From positions 7,502,001 through 7,566,000 of the forward strand of contig OZ018415.1 of the NCBI GenBank assembly GCA_963969595.1: a DNA stretch of 64,000 nucleotides. Direction: 5' to 3'. Position 1 is the first letter of the stretch; every line of letters starts with the position of its first letter. Below are positions 36,662 to 47,221 of this stretch, in pieces. Under the pieces are notes generated by a model, which did not search any database, was not told the DNA's origin, and saw nothing but the letters and a program-made list of their open reading frames with translations. Origin of the DNA: Neckera pumila. Taxonomy: Eukaryota > Streptophyta > Bryopsida > Hypnales > Neckeraceae. A program made the position numbers and the translations under genes.

Positions 36662-38092
36662 CTTTCGGTGACCGAGATTTTACTACACAGACACGAGAAT
36701 CTTCGATCGATCGTAATTCTGCAGTTTTGACTGGGCGTGGCAGAATACCCGGAGTCCAGCGGAGGATGGGTGACGACGGGCCGCAGACGTCGCTATCGAT
36801 CCGGAGGTTCGGAGGATCGCCGAAGTTTGAATATCCAGGGAAGTCATTTGAATTGAGTTGACGAGTGAGGGCAGCGGTGGCACTTTGAATGTTCATTAAC
36901 TCAATCTCAGTTCTTGTCGTTCTAGAAGGGAAGCCTCGTGAAATGGACTGCTCGGTCTTAATTTCGGTGAAGGCAGTTTTTTCGTATTTTTTTTTTTTCA
37001 TTTTTTATGCCGAAGATGGTATAGTGGTGCTCCAAAGTTCAACATTCATCCATATATCGGATAGAATATATATCATATTAGCACATATCACATATCCATA
37101 ATTTATTAATTTTGTTTTCATCTACAATTTGGCAATTTCATTCAAGATTTTTTTAAATTTGAAGCATTAGACCTTGTGAGTGCTCTTCAAAGTTGTGCCT
37201 TGGAGACCCCTTTAGAGAAATCAAACTAATAAGGAGCAAAAAGGAAGGGCTGCAAGGATGCATCTAATCCCCTATTTCTTCTGGGATTACAAACAATGAT
37301 GATTGTGTTTTGTTTTCTTTAGATGAAATGCTCATATCTTTCATGGTCAACTCTGGAATCCAGTATACTAGGGCAATATCTGATTCTGCAACACGCACTT
37401 GTGGGTAATAGAAAAAGTCACGTCCTTTAGGTCACTGCACATTATAAAATTGAGCACATCAGCACAAAATTTTGTACATGTATTTCTAACGATTGCCACT
37501 TAGATGTTTGCAGAGTTGAAGCACTTGCAAAATTTGGAGTGAAAAGATATTGTTGGTCACAATGTATCTCAAATTTAGTAATTTGGATACAATATTGTTT
37601 GGTAATTGCTCCTTAAATTATATATATATATATATTTTAGTAATTTAATAATTTTAAAAATTGATGTTATACTAAATTTTTTAAATAAAACATTCAAAAC
37701 ACAAATTTTAGTTAAAACGTAAGTAAATTATTTTTTTCAAGTTGGTCTCTATATAACAATGGTGCCATTAAAGAATAAAAAAATGTGAATTTGCTTTCAG
37801 CATATTGACCTCAGTAGTGGTAGAAACGCTTTAGATAAACTACTAAAGCATTAACAAGGAATATTAAATCTGCTTTCAGGAAGTGCATATTAGTCACAAG
37901 TATCCAAGTTAATATTAAATTGTTTCTCAATGGTACCCATTGTGCCATGTCTAAGTATCCTAGAGTTGTTGGTCCTTGCCTAGCTAAAGCGAGTGGGATT
38001 ATACAAGATAGTGACATGTTTGGTACACTTTTAGGTACCACAATTTTAGAGCTTTCATTTTTTACAGCTTACACATAATAAAGAGGGTCCAT
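36662..38092. other. Upstream region of the left gene, with a coding-like scrap
   Basis: After the promoter comes AT-rich DNA without an intact gene. A plus-strand frame at about 37860-38040 reads MSKYPRVVGPCLAKASGIIQ, and a frame just after the MITE (to 38570) reads NTHWFYHVKERLAPYHLTYG. Both look like protein sequence, so a decayed gene split by the MITE is possible. The family is not recognised. Confidence 0.35.
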
Positions 38093-38330
38093 TACTATAA
38101 GAAACCCATGTTTTTTAGGATGTTTTTACTATTTTTTGGAACGCATTTTTGTAGACATTGAATAAAACAATCCATGTTTTTATGCCAACAATGATGTTCA
38201 ATAAAACATCAAGATGTTTTATTGAACATCATTGTTGACATAAAAACATGGGTTGTTTTACTTAATGTCCACAAAAATGCGTTCCAAAAAATAGTGAAAA
38301 TGTCTCAAAAAACACGGGTTTCTTATAGTG
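38093..38330. mobile_element. CACTA-type MITE, 238 bp, left arm copy
   Basis: The ends are TACTATAAGAAACCC and GGGTTTCTTATAGTG, flanked by a CAT duplication (38090-38092 and 38331-38333). Nearly the whole element is an inverted repeat centred near 38212. Ends of CACTA(T/C)AAGAAA type with a 3-bp duplication are known for CACTA (En/Spm) derivatives in plants. Confidence 0.82.
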
Positions 38331-38570
38331 CATTTCCGCTCCAATGTTTTCTGGCAATTTGCCACCCTTTCAATATTATTTGTATTCCAAGGGCAAGGTG
38401 CAAGGCCCAATACTATGGTGCAAATGGCTGCCAATTTGTCAAAAAATACACATTGGTTCTATCATGTGAAAGAAAGGTTAGCACCTTACCATTTGACATA
38501 TGGCATTGATAATTATGACCTTGGCTATTTTAATTTCAATACTGCATATTATGGACTTCATTTATTGTGA

Positions 38571-39674
38571 AATTTAAATAATATTTTAGAAATTGAAACC
38601 TCTAGAAAAGTTGCAATTTAAGAAAGTTTTTTTAATCCTATTTGGAGTTTTAAAATCCCAAAAGTTATGAGAGATTTTTAAAATTGGAATTTTTTTTGAA
38701 TTTATAGCTTTAAAGAAAATGATTGGTATTTCAAATCATATGAAGTTCTCGTGAAAGGTGCATCAATTCATTTAGTGTAGTATAGTAGTGAATTGAGTCA
38801 TATCAATGTTCCATGACAATGAAAAAGGGTCTTTTTGAGATGTTTAGAATGAATGGTCAATAGCAATCACAATCACTAGTATGTTACTTATGAAGTTGTG
38901 ATTACTAATGCGGTTTTGTACGGAATTATCTTTTGCAAATTTTATGGTTGTTATAAAAGATTTTCAAAGATTTTCAATAGTATACATACAATAGTAGACA
39001 ATAGAAGGTTTATTTCAAAAACTTTTCAACTTAAAAGTCTTTCAGCGTGTCTTTGAAGTAGAAGTTTTTCTCGGAAGTTTTCAAGGAATTTTTCAATGTT
39101 CAACTATAGTAATAAGTCAACTCTAGAAAGTTCCTTTAAACTTTCAATACAAAAGGCGCGTCATTGAAGCAATAGGGTTCTCTAGGAAATTTTCAATGTT
39201 TGACAATAGTCGACAATAGAAGGATCTTTACAAACTTTTCAACACTAAAATGAATAAAAGCTTCTCTATGAAGGAACAATTCAAAACTAAGTGAAGTGCC
39301 AGGTCAATGAAAAATTCATTGAAAGCTTTTTATAAAGAAGAATCATTGAAAACTTTTCTTAAATAGAATACATAATAAAATTTGAAGGATTTTCTTAGAG
39401 GAATTTGCCAAGTGCTTGAGCTTAAAATTTATTTAATGCTTAGAACTTTTTTACTTTTGTCACTTTTCATGCATTTACGACTTATTTTTTATGCAACGTA
39501 ATATATAATTGGTGTTTGACTTTATGATATGGGTGAAGCTAAAATCTATTGCGCATTTACATAGTATGAATGGAAAGTTGATAACTAAGTGTTTTTTTTT
39601 GCATAATTGTATACTTATGATTATCCAACCAATTGGAATATACTTTGTATATTTTTTAATATCTTTTTTTAATA
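38571..39674. other. Gene-free AT-rich part of the left arm
   Basis: No coding frame is credible. There are several short inexact repeats containing TTTTCAA/AATAGAAGG (38960-39240). Identical in the right arm. Confidence 0.5.
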
Positions 39675-40700
39675 GCCTAAATAGTAGGAGTATGTATCTT
39701 TACATCTTTTACTTTTTATTACCATGTAATTGCGTATTATAGAATACGCATTCCCATCATGCTCCATTGTCCGATGTGTGGATGAAGCGCTCAATTTGCA
39801 CAAATTTTTCTTCAAATGAGACATCTTTGTGTTAAAAAATCTAGTCCATTTTGATTCAAGAATTTTCTGTAACATAGGATTGAATTACAATAGTAGAGTT
39901 ATGTATCTTTATATGTGTCACTTTTCCCTACTCCCTCCGTCTCAAAATAAATTAAGGGTTTCCTAGAAATTGCTAGATTAATGCATGAGATGTTCCTATT
40001 TTCAAGAGATTGTGAAGATATTGTAGCTTCTACTGAACCCCAGTAGGTGTGAAGAAATTGAAGTTAAAAGTTAAGCGGTGCATGTTGAAAACAAGCGACA
40101 AAAGTGACAAATTTTTGTGCTTTTTGAAATTGCTCTAGTGGTATTAACTCTGATCATTCTTCAAATAATGTTGGTGTAGTGACGTTCATTGATGTCTATT
40201 GTATTCAATTCCAACAATGTTTTGTGATTCAACTCTAAGAAATTCTCAACAAGAGATTTGTTAGTAGTTGTTTTTGTACAGTTTTGGGTTGAATTTTTGC
40301 CTTTGATTGGTCAGAAGTTGCATTTTGATTCCCTTTGCAACGATTGAGTTGCTATAAAGTCTTTGGAGTGTGACATCTGTAGATTCTTTTGCTTAAGGGT
40401 GTTTGAACTAGCTTCAGTTGTTGTCCATCAAGTTGTAGAAAGCCAATTCCAAATTTAATTTGAGACAAGTATATATGGAAAACCCTAGATTTATTTCGAG
40501 ACAAAGGAAGTACCATGTAATTGCACATTGTAGAGTACCCATTCTCATCATGCTCCATTATTCCATTGATTACATGAGGCGCTCAATCTATACAATTTTC
40601 TTTTCATATGAGTCATCTTTGTGCTAGAAAATTTATTCCATTTTGCTACAAGTATTTTTTTGAATCTAAGATTGAAATATATAAATGCAAAGAGATTTTA
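39675..40700 (+). repeat. Two tandem ~210-bp units, the second split by a Stowaway MITE
   Basis: Unit 1 runs from about 39675 to 39885. Unit 2 starts near 39886 (ATAGTAGAGTTATGTATCTT), is interrupted at 39930 and resumes at 40511 (TACCATGTAATTGCACATTG). Landmarks shared by both units include CATCATGCTCCATT and ATGAG(A/T)CATCTTTGTG. A diverged inverted copy of unit 2 without the MITE lies at about 43640-43862 in the right half. Confidence 0.75.
39931..40510. mobile_element. Stowaway-type MITE, 580 bp
   Basis: It starts CTCCCTCCGTCTCAAAATAA and the reverse complement of its end reads CTTCCTTTGTCTCGAAATAA, an inverted repeat of about 31 bases. TA lies on both sides (39929-39930 and 40511-40512). 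These are the known Stowaway (Tc1/mariner) terminal sequence and target. The host sequence closes up cleanly when the element is left out. It is absent from the matching place in the right half. Confidence 0.87.
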
Positions 40701-43264
40701 AATTACTATAACTATGAAAAATACAATGTTTATTAAATTAAGTATCTATATTTTCAATTTCAACTTTTTTCTTTTTATTGTTAATAAAATTTCTCATCTC
40801 CCAATTTAGTGTGCATGATGCACCTTGAAAATCACTCTTTTAGTATAAATTTATTTATCTGCATAGAAAATTTTTGTTGATTTTTTCAATGTCATTATTT
40901 ACCAAATTCAATGTGCATTTAATGCTATATATTTTTGAAGTTTTTAAAATATTGGACTGTAATAAAAATAAGTAGATACATTGTACTATGCAAACATCCT
41001 ACTATCATACATTAGGAAAAAAATCAGCCCTTTGGAGGGCTTCTCCACAGACCCTTTAGTACCTTGAAATTTATTTTTAAGGGGCTGAAAAATTAGTTTT
41101 TCTCCTATTTCTAGGCAGCTGAAACTCCTTTGACAATGGCGCAGGAACACAGATTTTTGAATAAGAAGTTATTTGTAGCAAAAATCTATTCTAATTCTAT
41201 TAGACATGTATTAACATCATTTTCTAATGCATTGATTTAATCAATTTGTAGGTGATTCTACAAAACACTTGTATTATTTTTGTGTCACAAGTTGCACATT
41301 CTTCATGTCTTTTACTGCAACTTTTGAATTATGAGAGCGGATAGATTTGAAATTTCAAAGAAAATATATAGTATCTTTCATATTATATACATTATTTTAA
41401 TTTAGAAATATATATGTAGTTAAGTGCTAATCTTTCTAATTTGTCACATTGTGGTTTTCAGGACTTTTTAAAATTCATTAGACTACTCAATATTTATGAT
41501 CCTGGGGTGAGCTTCAAGATCTACATTTCTTTTTTTTTGACGTGTTCAAGCACTTGCGTAAAATACATCTAAGAATATGAAATGTAGTCCTTTCTTGTTG
41601 CTTGCAAAGATAATTGCCTTCTGCATTTATTTTCAGACATAAAAAAAGTAATGAATAAATTTTTATTTTTTTAATGGATTGTCATCTTCAAAAAATTCTT
41701 AAGAATGGACAAAATTTTGTCTTTCTTATTTTTATCTTTCTATTAATTTATGATTGAAATGTCATTGCATCCGTTTTCTTGGAATTTTGGGGTTTCTTAC
41801 TTCTCTTATTTAGAAAATTATTTTAGGCTTACTCATTATAAGGTATAGTTTCTTTAGAAGTCTAAATATTAATTCTATTTTAATTTAATTTTGAAGTAAT
41901 CTTTATTTCTTGAAAAATTCAGTTATTCAGTAGTATTGGATCAAAATGCAAGAGATTGAACAAATAGTATAAAGGTTTTATGGAATCACCCTTGTACAAG
42001 GTGGTTGCAAGAAACATTTGTCCTATTTTTTGTTCCTTTGATTTTGCATGGGTTGTGTTTTAGCAATAACTTTTGCAATGTGCATCCAATCTATGTGAAA
42101 TTTGAAATGAAAATATATGTCATAGTTTTAGATGTTGAGTAATTTTTTGCAATTTAGAAAAAATGATTTTGTTATTTTTAGAGACTAGCCAATAACAAAT
42201 TTGTTATGAGTTTTTGAAGTGTATTGCATAATTGATCCAAATTAGTCTTTAGACTACTCCATAATCAACCAAAATGTATTTATAATAGTCACCTAACTCA
42301 TTTAAAGCAATAACAACATTTCCTAACATGGCTACAATATGAAAGGCTAAGAAGTCACTTTTTGTAATGACTTTATACTTAAAGGTAGAAGTTTCTAAAT
42401 TGCAGTCATTAATCACTTTACAATCATCCAAAACATTGATTGTAGTGACGAGTTCAATAAAATATGAGTATTGCTACTATGTCAGCATAGAAATGTGAGC
42501 CCATGAGCCTAGAATACTACACACCTATGTTATAGGTGTATAAATTATAAAAACCTTCTATAATTTATACATATAATTGTAGAATACATATGTTAAAAAT
42601 ACCCATATTATAGATGTTTATGATACATACACCTCCTATAGTGTATAGAATCTATATTGTAGGTGCCTATATTATAGGCTCAATGCTCACAAGCCCGCAT
42701 TCTCGGGCTTATATACTAGCACCGTTGGTGTCTTTAATGGATCTTTTGCCTATAATGAATTGGTTTATCTTATTCCTAAAAAAGTTGAGGCTTTAACCTT
42801 GTACAAAGAATATAGGACCATGTTTAAAAATATAAGTACCTTATTCCCTTTCTTAATATATTCCCACTTTTGCAACTGTATATAAATAAAATATTTTCAA
42901 GATAATATTTTTAGAGATGTAATTACACATCTTCTAAAAATCATTAAATTTATTTTTGTATAAAAACTTTGAAATTTCATTTAATTCTTGAATAAAAAAT
43001 GAAAAAAAATTGAATCGAATCCAAACATTTTTTAAAAGTCTACACTTTGGCAACAACCCTCTAATATGGCAAAAGCAACTTTTCTATCAAGACTAAGAAA
43101 TAATTAAATTCTTGCACTAACTAATTAGATTATTGCATTCCAAAAATGGTATTGATGTCTAAAATTGAAGAGTGCAAATATCATAACAAAGATAATATTC
43201 TTTTATTAATTTCAATAATCTATGATGTACCGATTTTCTTGTCATAATATACTACTATGCACAT
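40701..43264. other. Loop of the inverted repeat, no gene
   Basis: AT-rich. Near 40909-40960 the phrase AAATTCAATGTGCATTTAAT has an inverted counterpart near 43265-43312, so faint inverted homology reaches into the loop. 41020-41165 is an inverted relative of 31715-31870. No coding frame is supported. Confidence 0.5.
42465..42730. mobile_element. MITE-like palindrome in the loop
   Basis: The outer parts form an imperfect inverted repeat (TTGCTACTATG...GAGCCCATGAGCCTAGAATA versus the reverse complement of the right side, TGCTAGTATATAAGCCCG...GAGCCTATAATATAG). The interior holds several inverted ACACCTAT/ATAGGTGT words. No clear target duplication was found. Confidence 0.4.
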
Positions 43265-43862
43265 TTTTAAAAACTTTGAAGATTCATACTATTAAATGCA
43301 CATTGAATTTGCGTTAGGAGCAAGTTTCTACAAGCCAAGTCTATCCAAGGTCCATTATAATACTGAAAAATTTTATGCAAGAATCTTTACAAGGACTTGA
43401 TGAATAGATTTACACTAATTAAGAAGAATGATTTGTCACAATCCATAATATATAATCAATTAAAGATTTCAATAATTCAAATTTCCAAAAATGAATTACT
43501 TAATATAAATCTTCAGTATTATAAGGATTGTGCTTTTTTCAATTTTTTTAATATTTCATACTATTATAAGATCTTTTCACTTTTTTCCCATAAATGTAAT
43601 ATTCAAACGTGTTATGAGGTAGAAAGATCTTAAGATTTGTTATTAAAAATCATGCACTAATTTTGGCAAAGTGGAATAGATTTGCTAGTGCAAATATTGA
43701 CCAAAAATTTATAACACAGGGAAATGCTAGTGCATATCAAGTACTTCATGCATACAATGGTGCATGGAAAAAATATGTATCCTACAATGTGCAAATTCTC
43801 GGTACTGAAAGGAAAAAGGATCAGAGATATATAATTCTACTATTTAAACTATTATAAAATAT
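43265..43862 (-). repeat. Diverged inner flank of the right arm
   Basis: Read on the minus strand, 43862 down to about 43640 corresponds to local repeat unit 2 of the left side, without the Stowaway insertion, and the phrase near 43265-43312 matches 40909-40960. The identity is much lower than in the arms. Confidence 0.6.
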
Positions 43863-44047
43863 TTGAATCAAAATGGACTAGATTTTTTAACACAAAGATG
43901 TCTCATTTGAAGAAAAATTTGTGCAAATTGAGCGCTTCATCCATACATTGGACAATGGAGCATGATGGGAACGCGTATTCTATAATACGCAATTACATGG
44001 TAATAAAAAGTAAAAGATGTAAAGATACATACTCCTACTATTTAGGC

Positions 44048-47000
44048 TATTAAAAAAAGATATTAAAAAATATACAAAGTATATTCCAATTGGTTGGATA
44101 ATCATAAGTATACAATTATGCAAAAAAAAACACTTAGTTATCAACTTTCCATTCATACTATGTAAATGCGCAATAGATTTTAGCTTCACCCATATCATAA
44201 AGTCAAACACCAATTATATATTACGTTGCATAAAAAATAAGTCGTAAATGCATGAAAAGTGACAAAAGTAAAAAAGTTCTAAGCATTAAATAAATTTTAA
44301 GCTCAAGCACTTGGCAAATTCCTCTAAGAAAATCCTTCAAATTTTATTATGTATTCTATTTAAGAAAAGTTTTCAATGATTCTTCTTTATAAAAAGCTTT
44401 CAATGAATTTTTCATTGACCTGGCACTTCACTTAGTTTTGAATTGTTCCTTCATAGAGAAGCTTTTATTCATTTTAGTGTTGAAAAGTTTGTAAAGATCC
44501 TTCTATTGTCGACTATTGTCAAACATTGAAAATTTCCTAGAGAACCCTATTGCTTCAATGACGCGCCTTTTGTATTGAAAGTTTAAAGGAACTTTCTAGA
44601 GTTGACTTATTACTATAGTTGAACATTGAAAAATTCCTTGAAAACTTCCGAGAAAAACTTCTACTTCAAAGACACGCTGAAAGACTTTTAAGTTGAAAAG
44701 TTTTTGAAATAAACCTTCTATTGTCTACTATTGTATGTATACTATTGAAAATCTTTGAAAATCTTTTATAACAACCATAAAATTTGCAAAAGATAATTCC
44801 GTACAAAACCGCATTAGTAATCACAACTTCATAAGTAACATACTAGTGATTGTGATTGCTATTGACCATTCATTCTAAACATCTCAAAAAGACCCTTTTT
44901 CATTGTCATGGAACATTGATATGACTCAATTCACTACTATACTACACTAAATGAATTGATGCACCTTTCACGAGAACTTCATATGATTTGAAATACCAAT
45001 CATTTTCTTTAAAGCTATAAATTCAAAAAAAATTCCAATTTTAAAAATCTCTCATAACTTTTGGGATTTTAAAACTCCAAATAGGATTAAAAAAACTTTC
45101 TTAAATTGCAACTTTTCTAGAGGTTTCAATTTCTAAAATATTATTTAAATTTCACAATAAATGAAGTCCATAATATGCAGTATTGAAATTAAAATAGCCA
45201 AGGTCATAATTATCAATGCCATATGTCAAATGGTAAGGTGCTAACCTTTCTTTCACATGATAGAACCAATGTGTATTTTTTGACAAATTGGCAGCCATTT
45301 GCACCATAGTATTGGGCCTTGCACCTTGCCCTTGGAATACAAATAATATTGAAAGGGTGGCAAATTGCCAGAAAACATTGGAGCGGAAATGCACTATAAG
45401 AAACCCGTGTTTTTTGAGACATTTTCACTATTTTTTGGAACGCATTTTTGTGGACATTAAGTAAAACAACCCATGTTTTTATGTCAACAATGATGTTCAA
45501 TAAAACATCTTGATGTTTTATTGAACATCATTGTTGGCATAAAAACATGGATTGTTTTATTCAATGTCTACAAAAATGCGTTCCAAAAAATAGTAAAAAC
45601 ATCCTAAAAAACATGGGTTTCTTATAGTAATGGACCCTCTTTATTATGTGTAAGCTGTAAAAAATGAAAGCTCTAAAATTGTGGTACCTAAAAGTGTACC
45701 AAACATGTCACTATCTTGTATAATCCCACTCGCTTTAGCTAGGCAAGGACCAACAACTCTAGGATACTTAGACATGGCACAATGGGTACCATTGAGAAAC
45801 AATTTAATATTAACTTGGATACTTGTGACTAATATGCACTTCCTGAAAGCAGATTTAATATTCCTTGTTAATGCTTTAGTAGTTTATCTAAAGCGTTTCT
45901 ACCACTACTGAGGTCAATATGCTGAAAGCAAATTCACATTTTTTTATTCTTTAATGGCACCATTGTTATATAGAGACCAACTTGAAAAAAATAATTTACT
46001 TACGTTTTAACTAAAATTTGTGTTTTGAATGTTTTATTTAAAAAATTTAGTATAACATCAATTTTTAAAATTATTAAATTACTAAAATATATATATATAT
46101 ATAATTTAAGGAGCAATTACCAAACAATATTGTATCCAAATTACTAAATTTGAGATACATTGTGACCAACAATATCTTTTCACTCCAAATTTTGCAAGTG
46201 CTTCAACTCTGCAAACATCTAAGTGGCAATCGTTAGAAATACATGTACAAAATTTTGTGCTGATGTGCTCAATTTTATAATGTGCAGTGACCTAAAGGAC
46301 GTGACTTTTTCTATTACCCACAAGTGCGTGTTGCAGAATCAGATATTGCCCTAGTATACTGGATTCCAGAGTTGACCATGAAAGATATGAGCATTTCATC
46401 TAAAGAAAACAAAACACAATCATCATTGTTTGTAATCCCAGAAGAAATAGGGGATTAGATGCATCCTTGCAGCCCTTCCTTTTTGCTCCTTATTAGTTTG
46501 ATTTCTCTAAAGGGGTCTCCAAGGCACAACTTTGAAGAGCACTCACAAGGTCTAATGCTTCAAATTTAAAAAAATCTTGAATGAAATTGCCAAATTGTAG
46601 ATGAAAACAAAATTAATAAATTATGGATATGTGATATGTGCTAATATGATATATATTCTATCCGATATATGGATGAATGTTGAACTTTGGAGCACCACTA
46701 TACCATCTTCGGCATAAAAAATGAAAAAAAAAAAATACGAAAAAACTGCCTTCACCGAAATTAAGACCGAGCAGTCCATTTCACGAGGCTTCCCTTCTAG
46801 AACGACAAGAACTGAGATTGAGTTAATGAACATTCAAAGTGCCACCGCTGCCCTCACTCGTCAACTCAATTCAAATGACTTCCCTGGATATTCAAACTTC
46901 GGCGATCCTCCGAACCTCCGGATCGATAGCGACGTCTGCGGCCCGTCGTCACCCATCCTCCGCTGGACTCCGGGTATTCTGCCACGCCCAGTCAAAACTG

Positions 47001-47060
47001 CAGAATTACGATCGATCGAAGATTCTCGTGTCTGTGTAGTAAAATCTCGGTCACCGAAAG
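44048..47060. other. Gene-free part of the right arm
   Basis: Mirror of 36662-39674: AT-rich DNA, the coding-like scraps (here minus strand, 45152-45391 and about 45682-45862) and the MITE. No intact gene. Confidence 0.45.
45392..45629. mobile_element. CACTA-type MITE, right arm copy
   Basis: Exact mirror of 38093-38330, including the flanking ATG/CAT duplication. Its presence in both arms with no difference found means it was there before the arms were last made identical. Confidence 0.82.
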
Positions 47061-47102
47061 GAAACCCCTTGAAATCTACGAGTAGAGATCGATGATCTCG
47101 GG

Positions 47103-47110
47103 TATAAATT
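47103..47110 (+). promoter_or_regulatory. TATA box of the right Bet v 1-like gene
   Basis: TATAAATT, 112 bases before the ATG at 47222, followed by a CT-rich leader. The inferred start of transcription is near 47140. Confidence 0.65.
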
Positions 47111-47221
47111 CAGGTGCAAGGCCTCACCATCCCACACTCTCACTCTCACACTCTCACGTACTTCTACTTGCCCGCGCGTTTTCGATCTGCTGCTCTTCGA
47201 TTCGAATCGCGTTTTGCAACC

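Larger units (their letters stand above)
34106..39859 (+). repeat. Left arm of a 5.75-kb near-identical inverted repeat
   Basis: Every position x pairs with 83722-x in the right arm. All reading frames in 34272-39749 recur identically in 43973-49450 with a constant coordinate sum. A TA microsatellite near 37620 has the same length (16 bases) in both arms. The first mismatch outward is at 34105. Inward, transitions occur at 39750, 39773 and 39778, and alignment then drops sharply after 39859. The arm holds a Bet v 1-like gene, its promoter, a MITE and part of a local repeat array. Confidence 0.93.
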
